From: an uncultured Porphyromonadaceae bacterium
GTDB lineage: Bacteria > Bacteroidota > Bacteroidia > Bacteroidales > Muribaculaceae
DNA length: 64,000 nt
Direction: 5' to 3'
Assembly: GCA_937901905.1 (NCBI GenBank)
Contig: CALDIF010000074.1
Location: 5,261-69,260, forward strand
In this document: piece by piece, positions 18,016 through 27,220 of the stretch
How the letters are laid out: each line of letters begins with the position of its first letter
Numbering within the stretch: position 1 is the stretch's first letter
Position numbers and translations under genes: made by a program
The notes under the pieces: generated by a model
The model's database searches: none
The model's input: the letters and a program-made list of their open reading frames with translations, nothing else
What the model was told of the DNA's origin: nothing

Positions 18016-19932
18016 TTGCCGAGCATCAACAAATGGCGCCCCGAGGATAGCGCCGAATTGTACAACATCACCGGTTGGGGATTGAAATACTTTTGGATTA
18101 ACGAACAAGGGCACGCCATGGTCAGCCCCAAGCAGACTTGTGCCGACGTGGACTTGATTGAAGTGATGCACCAATTGGAGGAACGCAATGTCAGCACCCC
18201 CGTGCTACTGCGTTTCCCCGACATTCTTGACAATCGCATTGAGAAAATTTCGGCTTGTTTCAAGCGGGCAGCCAAGGAATACGAGTACGAGGGTGAGAAT
18301 TTTATCATCTACCCCATCAAGGTTAACCAGATGCGACCCGTAGTCGAAGAGATTGTCAGTCACGGACGCAAACGCAACATCGGTCTTGAGGCAGGCAGTA
18401 AGCCCGAATTACATGCCGTGCTCGGAGTGAAGACACCCGAGGTGAGCGACCGTTCGCTCGTGATCTGCAATGGGTACAAGGACAAGGGCTACATCGAACT
18501 CGCCCTGCTCGCGCAGAAGATGGGACGACGCATATTTCTCGTAGTTGAGAAGCCCGACGAATTGCGACTTATCACTTCTATTGCCCAACGCATGGGCATA
18601 CGTCCCAACCTCGGCATACGCATCAAGTTGTCAAGCAGCGGCAGTGGCAAGTGGGAAGAGAGCGGAGGTGATCGCAGCAAGTTCGGTCTCAACACCAGCG
18701 AATTGTTTAACGCGCTCGATTTCTTGAGAGAGAACGACATGACCGACTGCTTGAAACTGATACACTTCCACATCGGTAGCCAAATCACCAATATCAGGCG
18801 CATCAAGAATGCCCTGCGTGAAGCCGCCCAGTTCTACGTGCAACTCTCTCAACAAGGCTGCATGATAGACTTTATTGATATCGGTGGTGGTCTTGGTGTG
18901 GATTACGACGGCACTCGCAGCAGTGCAAGCGAGTATTCAATGAATTACTCAATTCAAGAGTATGTTAACGATGCCGTATATAGTATAGTTGACGCAGCCA
19001 ACAAGAATGAACTCAAGCACCCCAACATCATCACCGAGAGCGGTCGCTCACTCACGGCTCACCACTCGGTGCTCGTGCTTGATGTCATGGAGGCAACCAG
19101 CCTCCCGCAATGGGACGATGACAACGATATCGTTGCCACCGAGGACAACGACCTCGTCAAGGACATGTTTGAGATCTACGACAAGATTAACAAGGCACGC
19201 CTTATCGAGGACTGGCACGACGCGTTACAAATTCGCGATGAGGCACTCAATCGTTTCAGCCTCGGCATGCTTGACCTACGTTCGCGCGCAATGGTGGAAA
19301 AACTCTTTTGGTCAATAGCACGCGAAGTGAATATCATTGCCAACGAGATGAAACATGCACCCGAGGAATTGCGCAGCGTAGCACGCATCTTGCCCGAAAA
19401 ATACTTCTGCAATTTCTCGCTTTTCCAATCATTACCCGACATGTGGGCTGTCGATCAAGTGTTCCCGGTCATGCCGCTGGGAAGACTCAACGAACGTCCC
19501 GATCACATGGCAACGCTACAGGACATCACGTGTGACAGTGATGGCAAGATAGCCAACTTCATCTCACAACACGGTGTGGCACACGCGTTGCCGGTGCATG
19601 GGCTCAAGCCCGGTGAGCATTACTATATAGGAGTATTCCTTGTCGGTGCATACCAGGAAATTTTGGGCGACATGCACAACTTGTTCGGTGACACCAATGC
19701 CGTACATATCAATGTACACAAGGACGGTTACGACCTTAGCCAAGTGATAGAAGGCGAAACAGTGCTCGAAGTCCTCGACTACGTGGAATTCAGCTCCAAA
19801 GACCTCGTTCACAACATCAAGACATGGGTCAACGAGAGTGTCAAAGCCGGCAGCATCACCACCGAGGAAGGTAACGAGTTCATTCGCAACTATCAAAGCG
19901 GTCTTTACTCCTACACCTATCTCGAGCGATAA
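18016..19932 (+). CDS. speA: Biosynthetic arginine decarboxylase
   Basis: A 638-residue, PLP-dependent fold-III decarboxylase that converts arginine to agmatine for polyamine synthesis. The PLP lysine lies in IYPIKVNQMRPVVEE near residue 103; the glycine-rich phosphate-binding region is FIDIGGGLGVDYDG, and the carboxyl half contains the family stretch LPVHGLKPGEHYYIGVFLVGAYQEILGDMHNLFGD. A TTG at 18016 is the only reasonable start: the conserved N-terminus NKWRPEDSAELYNITGWG follows directly, a stop codon sits 15 bp upstream, and the next ATG (18118) would delete conserved sequence. It is followed by truA 18 bp downstream. Confidence 0.93.
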   Translation: MPSINKWRPEDSAELYNITGWGLKYFWINEQGHAMVSPKQTCADVDLIEVMHQLEERNVSTPVLLRFPDILDNRIEKISACFKRAAKEYEYEGENFIIYPIKVNQMRPVVEEIVSHGRKRNIGLEAGSKPELHAVLGVKTPEVSDRSLVICNGYKDKGYIELALLAQKMGRRIFLVVEKPDELRLITSIAQRMGIRPNLGIRIKLSSSGSGKWEESGGDRSKFGLNTSELFNALDFLRENDMTDCLKLIHFHIGSQITNIRRIKNALREAAQFYVQLSQQGCMIDFIDIGGGLGVDYDGTRSSASEYSMNYSIQEYVNDAVYSIVDAANKNELKHPNIITESGRSLTAHHSVLVLDVMEATSLPQWDDDNDIVATEDNDLVKDMFEIYDKINKARLIEDWHDALQIRDEALNRFSLGMLDLRSRAMVEKLFWSIAREVNIIANEMKHAPEELRSVARILPEKYFCNFSLFQSLPDMWAVDQVFPVMPLGRLNERPDHMATLQDITCDSDGKIANFISQHGVAHALPVHGLKPGEHYYIGVFLVGAYQEILGDMHNLFGDTNAVHINVHKDGYDLSQVIEGETVLEVLDYVEFSSKDLVHNIKTWVNESVKAGSITTEEGNEFIRNYQSGLYSYTYLER

Positions 19933-19950
19933 CTCATCAAATCGACAATC

Positions 19951-20688
19951 ATGCGTTACTTCATGCAGTTGTCCTACTGCGGTGCCAACTACCACGGGTG
20001 GCAGGTACAGCCTCACGATGTGAGCGTGCAGCAGGTCGTTGAGCACGCGCTGGCAACCTTGTTGCGCACACCGACACCGATTACCGGTGCCGGTCGCACC
20101 GATACCGGTGTGAATGCCCGCATGATGATTGCACACTTTGACACCACCACGCCCATCACCGACACAGCAGGTACAATTCGTCAACTCAATGGCATCTTAC
20201 CTGCCGACATAGCCGTGCAAAGTGTGCGTCCCGTTGCCGATGACTCACACGCTCGGTTTGATGCTACGAGCCGCACTTATAAATACTTTGTACACACAGT
20301 CAAGTCGCCGTTCCTCAACCGCAGCAGTTGGCGCACGGTACACGCGCTGGATTATGACCTGATGAATGAATCAGCGGCTACACTGATGAAACATCGCGAC
20401 TTCACGTCATTCTCCAAACTACACACCGACGTCAAGACCAATAACTGCATTGTCTCCTTTGCCCGTTGGGAGCGTCTTAACGAGGAGCAATGGGTGTTCA
20501 CTATCACTGCCGACCGTTTCTTGCGGAATATGGTTCGCGCTGTTGTAGGGACTTTAATCGAAGTGGGACGACATCGCATGACAGTCAACGAGTTTGAGAA
20601 CATCATCGACGCTCGTGACCGATGCCTCGCCGGCACCAGTATGCCTGCACATGCCCTTTATCTGTGGGATATCACCTATCCGTACTGA
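19951..20688 (+). CDS. truA: tRNA pseudouridine(38-40) synthase
   Basis: TruA modifies uridines 38-40 in the anticodon arm of tRNAs. The 245-residue protein has the catalytic Asp in AGRTDTGVNAR near residue 50, the N-terminal Y-C-G-x-N-Y-H-G-W-Q motif, and KYFVHTVKSPFLNRSSW and FLRNMVRAVVGTLIEVG farther along. The length is normal. It lies 18 bp after speA on the same strand and is probably co-transcribed with it. Confidence 0.95.
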   Translation: MRYFMQLSYCGANYHGWQVQPHDVSVQQVVEHALATLLRTPTPITGAGRTDTGVNARMMIAHFDTTTPITDTAGTIRQLNGILPADIAVQSVRPVADDSHARFDATSRTYKYFVHTVKSPFLNRSSWRTVHALDYDLMNESAATLMKHRDFTSFSKLHTDVKTNNCIVSFARWERLNEEQWVFTITADRFLRNMVRAVVGTLIEVGRHRMTVNEFENIIDARDRCLAGTSMPAHALYLWDITYPY

Positions 20689-20785
20689 CCGGCAAGCCCT
20701 ATCGTTGATACATCAAACCGGCAGTGTCGGCTTGAAATCGCCATTAATGGTGACAAGACAGTCACAAAATCACCTCAAAAGGCTA

Positions 20786-20816
20786 TTTGGTTAACATTAA
20801 TTCCACTATAACTTTG
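20786..20816 (+). promoter_or_regulatory. Promoter of a candidate small RNA
   Basis: TTTG at 20786-20789 and TAACTTTG at 20809-20816 are exactly 19 nt apart, as good a consensus match as the nqr promoter. No protein-coding frame follows; only about 130 nt of transcribed sequence lie before a strong terminator. Confidence 0.75.
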
Positions 20817-20822
20817 CAACGT

Positions 20823-20950
20823 GAAAGAGTTACAAAGGTGAATATAAAGTAGCGGTTACTACTCAACTCGTTGAGCGACCGTATAACGTGAGTAAACAAA
20901 AACATCAAGTGCCGTGACCGATGGGAATCGGTCGCGGCACTCGTTTTATT
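20823..20950 (+). ncRNA. Candidate small RNA of about 125 nt
   Basis: This segment is bounded by a consensus promoter and a strong terminator hairpin and contains no plausible ORF. Inside it, CTCAA-CTCG-TTGAG (about 20862-20875) forms a five-pair tetraloop hairpin, and flanking CGGT and ACCG can close an outer stem. Within the hairpin the 15-mer TACTCAACTCGTTGA is identical to one in the nqrD-nqrE gap. The start is estimated from the promoter. I do not recognise it as tmRNA, 6S RNA or RNase P RNA. It could also be a leftover leader of a lost gene. Confidence 0.55.
20908..20950 (+). terminator. Strong rho-independent terminator
   Basis: A 15-bp stem (20908-20922 with 20927-20941) has a four-base loop GGGA and a single G-U pair, and is followed by CGTTTTATT. 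It ends the candidate small RNA and may also stop transcription converging from the ykvA-like gene on the other strand. Confidence 0.85.
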
Positions 20951-20982
20951 GTCGTCAAAACTTAATCAAAGAACGACGGTTA

Positions 20983-21378
20983 CTATTGTTGAGGCACAAC
21001 CTCTGCCACCTCATCGCTGTCAAAGTCACCGAACCAATCATGCAACTTGTCAATGGCCTGTTGTTCGATTGTCGGTGTCACATACTTGCTCGCCGTGTAC
21101 ATAGCCCACGTCAACGCTGCAATGTCATCGGTAAACCCTATAGCCATCACTGCATCGGGTATCAAGTCGGTAGGCAAGATGAAGTAACCGAGTGCACCGT
21201 AAATCTTCATCTTATCAGCCATGGGGACAGCCGGATCTCGAGTGACGTAATATAGCACCAACGCCATGTAAATCACCTTAATACCTGCTTTCTTGGCAAC
21301 CGATGCCAACTTTCCCCAAAATCCGTCTTGGGAAAAGAAATTGCGATAAGCATCAAAGTCAATCAATTTTTTTGCCAT
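20983..21378 (-). CDS. YkvA family (DUF1232) membrane protein
   Basis: A 131-residue protein with the DUF1232 core: ADKMKIYGALGYFILPTDLIPDAVMAIGFTDDIAALTWAM, where the DLIPD and DD motifs are characteristic. One hydrophobic segment (VIYMALVLYYVTRD) precedes it. The function of the family is not known. The start is placed at ATG 21378 (MAKKLIDFDAYRNFF); a GTG three codons upstream is possible. It converges with truA and the small RNA candidate. Confidence 0.82.
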   Translation of the reverse strand: MAKKLIDFDAYRNFFSQDGFWGKLASVAKKAGIKVIYMALVLYYVTRDPAVPMADKMKIYGALGYFILPTDLIPDAVMAIGFTDDIAALTWAMYTASKYVTPTIEQQAIDKLHDWFGDFDSDEVAEVVPQQ

Positions 21379-21470
21379 AATGGTCACTGTTTAGATGGAT
21401 TGTACAAATTCAAAAATGTGACTGCAAAAAACGTGCCACCTCCACCCTATCACCCCAAGATGAGAGGTGA

Positions 21471-24092
21471 TTATTGCAGCGTTGAAAGAATTTGTTCGAC
21501 ATCGAGCGGACTGATAAGCACTTTGCGAGGTTTTCCACCCACGGCAGGTCCCACAATACCGGCCGCTTCCATCTGGTCCATGATGCGACCGGCACGATTA
21601 TAGCCGATCTCGAGTGTGCGCTGTAACGACGAAGTGCTCGCTGTGTCACCACTCACTATCATGCGCAATGCCTGTTCGAACAGCGGATCTCGATCTTTGA
21701 CACCTGCTGCGTCGCCGGCACCGGCACCACCGCCCTCGTTGGGTGCGGAGTATTCGGGCAACTCAAACGTCTTGTCGTGATATACATTCTTATCATTGTC
21801 CTCCTGTTGCTTGATGAACGAGCACACAGACTCAACCTCGGGTGTGTCAACGAAGGGACATTGCAAGCGGGTTGTCTCGCCGTCGACCTGGAAGAGCATG
21901 TCACCGCGACCGATGAGGCGTTGAGCACCACCTTGGTCAAGAATGATGCGACTGTCGACAAGTCCGGCAACGGCAAAGGCGATGCGACCCGGGAAATTGG
22001 TCTTTATCAATCCGGTTATCACTTGAGCCGACGGACGCTGGGTGGCAATAATCATATGGATACCGACGGCACGCGCCTTTTGAGCAATGCGCACAATGGG
22101 CGTTTCCACCTCCTTGCCGGCAGTCATAATCATGTCACTGAACTCATCGACAATAGCAACAATATAGGGCATAAACTTGTAAATCGGCTCGCCGAAGTCA
22201 TTGCGCAACTCGCGCAACTCGCGCTTCCACTTGTCGTTATAGTCCACTACGTTGCGCACCTTGACCTGTTCCAACACCTCGTAACGGTTTTCCATCTCTT
22301 GCACGAGACAGTTGAGCGTGTGTACCACACGGGCGGTGTCGGTAATAATTGCGCGTTCCTCATCGGGAGCGATGGCAAGGAAATATTTCTCAAGGTCGGC
22401 ATAGATGCTGAATTCCACTCGCTTGGGATCTACAAGCACCAATTTCAACTCGCTCGGACCTTTCTTGTATAACAACGACGTGATAATGGCATTCAAGCCC
22501 ACACTCTTACCCTTACCTGTTGCACCGGCAACCAACAAGTGAGGCATCTTGGTCAGGTCGGCAACAAACACTTCGTTGCTGACCGTACAACCGAGGCACA
22601 TGGGCAACTTTGCCTTGCTTTCCTGGAATGCTTTACTGGCAAGGACTTGGCGCATGGGCACCACTTGAGGATCCTGGTTAGGGATTTCAATTCCTATGGT
22701 ACCACGTCCGGGCATTGGAGCGATGATGCGAATACCAATCGCCTTCAAACTCAACGCAATATCATCTTCGAGGTTTTTAACCTTACTCACACGAGTGCCA
22801 TCAACCGGCACTATTTCAAACAAGGTTACAGTGGGACCCACATGAACCTCGATTTTCTTGATTTCAATGCCGAAGTCACCGAGGGTCTTGGTGATGCGTT
22901 CCTTGTTATATTCTTGCTCGGCAACATCAACACTCGTTGTGTTCATTTGACGGTCATCAAGCAGGTCGAGCGACGGGAAGACGTAGTGACGATATTCCCC
23001 CGTGGGATCGCCGGGATTGGTAACCGTGCGCACCTGTTCGATTTCGTTCATTTCGCCGGTTTCCATCTCGGGGTCGGTGGTAACGGGTGTTCCCCCACTG
23101 CGTCCACGAGGTTTCTTGGGAACTAAAGAATTCCCGGCATCATCGAGCGACGTATTACCGGTTGAGTCTTCAGTCTCAGGCGTGGTTTCGGCAATGGATT
23201 TCCTCTGTGTAACGGGTTTTGTGCCGGTATCAACAGCAGTATCGGGTTTGGTTGTTTGAGTGCCGGCACCGTTGTCATGCGTACCACCACCGCGAGAATG
23301 AGGCTTATTAGCCTCGTCATCATCGTTGTCGTCGTAATCGGTATTGAAGTGATCACCGTTATCACTGTCATCATAGTCCCCATCGTCAGCACCATCACGA
23401 TGCACTATGCCCGATATACCGGCTGTGACACGCTCCAGCAACGGGCGACAAGCCAATCCCCAAACAATGAGCAACACGAGACTCACAGCAATCATGCCGT
23501 AATAACCCATCAAACCGTATACCCACTTGTTGACGAAATAGCCGAAATAACCTCCATAGGGAAATGTCAACCCTTTCACAAAATAGGTAGCAGCACCGAT
23601 AACGATAGACCACACGATGATACTGAGGAACATCAGCGTAGAGAAGTTGAAAAAGTGTACGGTTCGTTCACGACGCATCAAACGATATCCGATAACGACA
23701 CACCACACGACCAACAACACGGCTGCAATGCCCACGCCGTCGGCAATAAAAAATTGTGAAGCCGATGCTCCCAAGGCAGCCCCGACATTATCGATTTGCT
23801 CCGGGTCGGCAGCGTTTTCAATAACTGTGTAGTTCTGCACACGACTTTGATCGCTCGAACCGGAGACGAAAAACGACAGAAACGACACCGCGAGAAACAA
23901 TGCTGCAAGCGAAAGTACGAGACCTGTTGTAAACCTCACACCCCAACTCGAGAATGTGGCGCGCGCGCGTTGCCATGCCGTCTGCGAGTCGGCACGCATC
24001 TGCTGTTGTTCCTGTTGACTGCGACGATATTCCTCGCTCTCTTGAACTCCCGATATATCAGGAGCGTTATTGTAACTGATATCCTTAGACAT
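21471..24092 (-). CDS. ftsK: DNA translocase FtsK/SpoIIIE
   Basis: An 873-residue chromosome-segregation motor that works at the division septum. Several N-terminal transmembrane helices (residues 50-220) are followed by a Gly/Asp/Thr-rich, low-complexity linker, the alpha-beta motor domain with Walker A GATGKGKSVGLNAI near residue 520 and Walker B VAIVDEFSDMI near residue 645, and a C-terminal winged-helix gamma domain (FEQALRMIVSGDTASTSSLQRTLEIGYNRAGRIMD) that reads polar sequences such as KOPS. It has its own promoter. Length and domain order are normal. Confidence 0.95.
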   Translation of the reverse strand: MSKDISYNNAPDISGVQESEEYRRSQQEQQQMRADSQTAWQRARATFSSWGVRFTTGLVLSLAALFLAVSFLSFFVSGSSDQSRVQNYTVIENAADPEQIDNVGAALGASASQFFIADGVGIAAVLLVVWCVVIGYRLMRRERTVHFFNFSTLMFLSIIVWSIVIGAATYFVKGLTFPYGGYFGYFVNKWVYGLMGYYGMIAVSLVLLIVWGLACRPLLERVTAGISGIVHRDGADDGDYDDSDNGDHFNTDYDDNDDDEANKPHSRGGGTHDNGAGTQTTKPDTAVDTGTKPVTQRKSIAETTPETEDSTGNTSLDDAGNSLVPKKPRGRSGGTPVTTDPEMETGEMNEIEQVRTVTNPGDPTGEYRHYVFPSLDLLDDRQMNTTSVDVAEQEYNKERITKTLGDFGIEIKKIEVHVGPTVTLFEIVPVDGTRVSKVKNLEDDIALSLKAIGIRIIAPMPGRGTIGIEIPNQDPQVVPMRQVLASKAFQESKAKLPMCLGCTVSNEVFVADLTKMPHLLVAGATGKGKSVGLNAIITSLLYKKGPSELKLVLVDPKRVEFSIYADLEKYFLAIAPDEERAIITDTARVVHTLNCLVQEMENRYEVLEQVKVRNVVDYNDKWKRELRELRNDFGEPIYKFMPYIVAIVDEFSDMIMTAGKEVETPIVRIAQKARAVGIHMIIATQRPSAQVITGLIKTNFPGRIAFAVAGLVDSRIILDQGGAQRLIGRGDMLFQVDGETTRLQCPFVDTPEVESVCSFIKQQEDNDKNVYHDKTFELPEYSAPNEGGGAGAGDAAGVKDRDPLFEQALRMIVSGDTASTSSLQRTLEIGYNRAGRIMDQMEAAGIVGPAVGGKPRKVLISPLDVEQILSTLQ

Positions 24093-24113
24093 ATAGTAAA
24101 ATCTTGAAGATCA

Positions 24114-24145
24114 CAAAGGTAGTAAAACTAAACTTGCCACGCAAA
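24114..24145 (-). promoter_or_regulatory. Promoter of ftsK
   Basis: Read on the minus strand, TTTG (complement of 24142-24145), 20 nt, then TACCTTTG (complement of 24114-24121). The leader is about 15 nt. Confidence 0.75.
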
Positions 24146-24229
24146 TTTAGTTTTACCGAATATCGAGGATTAAAGTCTCCCCCTATGGATGGTCAGCCTC
24201 TCGCTCTCACTGCATGAAGCCGAGCATTT

Positions 24230-25582
24230 TCAGAACTTGTAATCAACTCCGATACCAAGCACCCGATTGGTGCGGTGCATCACCTCGGTGCCGGCTAACT
24301 TGGTCCCGTAATAGTCATCAACATGCTTGGTATAGTCGCTGTACATTGTCCAGAAGTAACCGAGGTTCAGGCGTAAATGCCCGGTAATGTTCACCGCTCC
24401 GCCCAAACCGACCGAGTAACTGTCGCAGGCAAAACTTGTATTAGCTTGATACTCATCACTCAAGCCGTAATCGGTGCGTTGACCGCCGGCACTTACGGTA
24501 AATCGTTTGTTGATATCCCACTCGATGCCTGCCAACACCTCATGCGTGCCACGCTTGAGAGCCTTTTCCCTGTCACCCGACATATGGGCATTCTTGTCAT
24601 CGAAGAAATGATACTCGACCGTTGCACGCAGTTTGTCGGGAATAAACTCGTAACCTGCCGCCACACTGAGCAATGCGGGCATGTCGTAACGGGTCTTGAC
24701 ACCGTCTTGATAAGGCGCGAGTTTGTCACCGACGAGTGCCATGACCGTCGCCGCGGGCATAGGCTGCATTGTCGTGGGATTGAGCACTGTAGCGGTGAGT
24801 GTCTTGGTGTCGTTAGGAATATTGAGTTTGGTGCGGAATTCATACTTGGCGGCAAGCGTCAAGCCTCCGACACGATAATTAAGACCCAACAACGGAGCGA
24901 AACCCCAACCTTTTTGGTCGGTATCTAACGCCATTGACAACAACTCAACTTGGGGCTGCTTGAGCGTCACGTTTACGCCTCCGCGATAATAACCGCTATA
25001 ATAACTCAAGCGACCGCCTATCGCTGCCGACAAGTGTTCGTTGAAACGGTATGCGAAATTCAACTGACCACCGAAGATATATTGTTTCCCCTTCATCTGT
25101 GATTTAAGATCATAGGTCGTCGGTGTCAGCGTGTTGTTCACGCTGTACAACATTGCCATCACCGGAGCCGAAAACATGGGAATACCCTCGTCGTACTTGA
25201 CGTAGCCACCGCTACCCACAATGCCTATCATCGCCGACAACGACCAATCGCCCTTGCGGTATGACGCAAACAAACCCGGCACGAACGGAGCCGTGGCATC
25301 ACCGTGGAACTTGTGGGTGTGGTTCTCATCGGGGAACAAAGGGAACGTGGCAGTTATGTCACGGTCTTGCCTGGGATACTGCCAGTTAAACGACAGTTGA
25401 AAACCCTCGTGAGTCCATGCGATACCTGCAGGGTTACTGTAAATAGCGTCAATGTCGCTTGTGGCTCCTCGCGCCATCATTCGATCGAAAGCAATGTGAT
25501 AATTGGTGTTTGTCATCAATCCGCCGGCACTGGTCGTGAGCGCGACAATCACAATCTGTAAAAATAAAAACAATCTCTTCAT
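24230..25582 (-). CDS. FadL/OmpP1-like outer membrane protein
   Basis: A 450-residue beta-barrel protein with a signal peptide (MKRLFLFLQIVIVALTTSAGG). The N-terminal region MTNTNYHIAFDRMMARGATSDIDAIYSNPAGIAW matches the FadL/TodX/OmpP1 family, in which an N-terminal hatch fills the barrel and an NPAG motif is conserved. The C-terminus ends in Phe (GIGVDYKF), as expected for BAM-inserted barrels. Such proteins admit hydrophobic compounds; the ligand is unknown. Confidence 0.85.
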   Translation of the reverse strand: MKRLFLFLQIVIVALTTSAGGLMTNTNYHIAFDRMMARGATSDIDAIYSNPAGIAWTHEGFQLSFNWQYPRQDRDITATFPLFPDENHTHKFHGDATAPFVPGLFASYRKGDWSLSAMIGIVGSGGYVKYDEGIPMFSAPVMAMLYSVNNTLTPTTYDLKSQMKGKQYIFGGQLNFAYRFNEHLSAAIGGRLSYYSGYYRGGVNVTLKQPQVELLSMALDTDQKGWGFAPLLGLNYRVGGLTLAAKYEFRTKLNIPNDTKTLTATVLNPTTMQPMPAATVMALVGDKLAPYQDGVKTRYDMPALLSVAAGYEFIPDKLRATVEYHFFDDKNAHMSGDREKALKRGTHEVLAGIEWDINKRFTVSAGGQRTDYGLSDEYQANTSFACDSYSVGLGGAVNITGHLRLNLGYFWTMYSDYTKHVDDYYGTKLAGTEVMHRTNRVLGIGVDYKF

Positions 25583-25607
25583 AAACCAGTAATTAAAAAA
25601 CCGACTG

Positions 25608-25615
25608 CAAAGATA
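25608..25615 (-). promoter_or_regulatory. Putative -7 box for the FadL-like gene
   Basis: TATCTTTG on the minus strand matches TAnnTTTG and lies 25 bp before the start codon. No clear TTTG is found at the -33 position. Confidence 0.5.
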
Positions 25616-25659
25616 TAAAATTAATTCGACCTTTAGACCTTTGTATGTGGTAGAAATTA

Positions 25660-25714
25660 TAATTATTATGTAATTATTATGTAATTATTATGTAATTATT
25701 ATGTAATTATTATG
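25660..25714. repeat. 11-bp tandem repeat, five copies
   Basis: Five perfect head-to-tail copies of TAATTATTATG fill 25660-25714, followed by a degenerate partial copy. The repeat sits between the end of trkH and the FadL-like promoter region, about 45-100 bp upstream of that gene's -7 box. Confidence 0.95.
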
Positions 25715-25747
25715 CAATAATGCGTGATTTTATCATCAACGTTGTTG

Positions 25748-27220
25748 TCAGTCACGTCGCCAAAATGCAGGGGTGAACAACACGAGCACTGTGAATAACT
25801 CGAGTCGACCGATGAGCATCTCGGTCGCCAACAACCACTTGACCGCACACGGCAACGTGGCGAAACCGTCCACGGCAGCAGTCGAGCCGTAACCTAAGCC
25901 GTAATTGCTAATCATTGCCAATGATGTGTAAATCGAGTCAACAATGGGCACCTCAAATAGGGTTAAAATCAAAGCAACAACGAGCATCACCATCACATAA
26001 ATTGCAAGGAATGCTATAACTTTGGCAACGAGTGTGTGCGACAAGACACGACCGTTAACCCTCACCGCTGTCACCGTGTTGGGGTGCAACACGCGATAAA
26101 ATTCGTTTGCCGTATTCTTGAGCAAGACAATCAAGCGGTCTATCTTTGCGCCACCGCTTGTTGAGCCTGCCATACCGCCGAAAAATATCACCACCAACAA
26201 CAACATGGCGATAAACTCGCCACGCGTTTCATAGTCCACAGTTGCCAAACCGGTACTTGACATTGCCGACACTGTGTCAAATAACGAGAACACGACACGA
26301 TCGAGTGTCGAGGACGCATACCCCTCGGCGGTCATATTAACGAAAATAACAGCCGACACTATCAGCATCATCGCCACGTAATACTTGAACGTGTCATTGC
26401 CCCTCAATCGGGAAAATCGCCCACGCACCACGCTATATATGATGCTGAAGTTAATTCCGCCAACAAACATGAATGCCGTGACCACACCGTAAACCCAGTA
26501 GTCATTCCAATAGTGCAAACCCGCATTGCGAGTCGAGAAACCACCGGTAGCCATCGTGGTCATCGCGTGGAACACGGCATCGTACCAACCTAACGAACGG
26601 GTGAGCAAAACAGCCATCACGGCAGTGAGAATAATATAAATCAGCCATAAATCCTTGGCCGTTTGACTCACACGCGGTCGCAGACGCTCATGAGTAATAC
26701 CGGTCACCTCGGCATTGAACATTGCTATTCCCCCTTTCTGGTTGAGCATGGGAATTACCGCCAACGTGAACAAGATAATACCGAGACCTCCAATCCACTG
26801 CATGATGGCGCGCCAAAACAGTATTCCTCTCGGCAATGCCTCAATATCGGTGACCACACTCGCACCCGTTGTGGTAAATCCGCTCATCGTTTCAAAAAAG
26901 GCATCGGTCACAGTGGTTAACGTACCGCTTATCAAGAATGGCAACATGCCGAACAACGAGAAGAACACCCAAATGATTGCAGTGAGCAACAACCCTTCAC
27001 GACGACGCATCACGGCGTGATTGCCGGGTTTCAGCCCCATCGTCATCAGCAGACCTGCGGCTGCCGTGATGACAGATGACACCACAAATGCCAACAATGA
27101 TGTCATGTCATCGTAATACCACGACACGGCGGCGGGCATGAGCATGAATGCCGCTTCAATGAACTGCAGCCAACCCTGCACACGCAGTACTACCGGGAAA
27201 TTCAAACGCGTTGTCATCAC
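25748..27220 (-). CDS. trkH: Trk potassium uptake channel subunit TrkH
   Basis: A 490-residue membrane protein of the TrkH/KtrB superfamily, which forms the K+-conducting pore. Four selectivity-filter-like loops are visible, for example MSGFTTTGASVVTD, TTMATGGFSTRNAG, SAMSSTGLATVDY and AMISNYGLGYG. The gene overlaps trkA by four bases (27217-27220), so the two are translationally coupled, and they form one K+ uptake system. Confidence 0.94.
   Translation of the reverse strand: MMTTRLNFPVVLRVQGWLQFIEAAFMLMPAAVSWYYDDMTSLLAFVVSSVITAAAGLLMTMGLKPGNHAVMRRREGLLLTAIIWVFFSLFGMLPFLISGTLTTVTDAFFETMSGFTTTGASVVTDIEALPRGILFWRAIMQWIGGLGIILFTLAVIPMLNQKGGIAMFNAEVTGITHERLRPRVSQTAKDLWLIYIILTAVMAVLLTRSLGWYDAVFHAMTTMATGGFSTRNAGLHYWNDYWVYGVVTAFMFVGGINFSIIYSVVRGRFSRLRGNDTFKYYVAMMLIVSAVIFVNMTAEGYASSTLDRVVFSLFDTVSAMSSTGLATVDYETRGEFIAMLLLVVIFFGGMAGSTSGGAKIDRLIVLLKNTANEFYRVLHPNTVTAVRVNGRVLSHTLVAKVIAFLAIYVMVMLVVALILTLFEVPIVDSIYTSLAMISNYGLGYGSTAAVDGFATLPCAVKWLLATEMLIGRLELFTVLVLFTPAFWRRD

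Noticed and set aside
20823..20950. tmRNA, 6S RNA or RNase P RNA
   Set aside because: The unit is too short for these and I see none of their hallmark segments.
25660..25714. A CRISPR array
   Set aside because: The repeats are 11 bp, head to tail without spacers; this is a simple tandem repeat.
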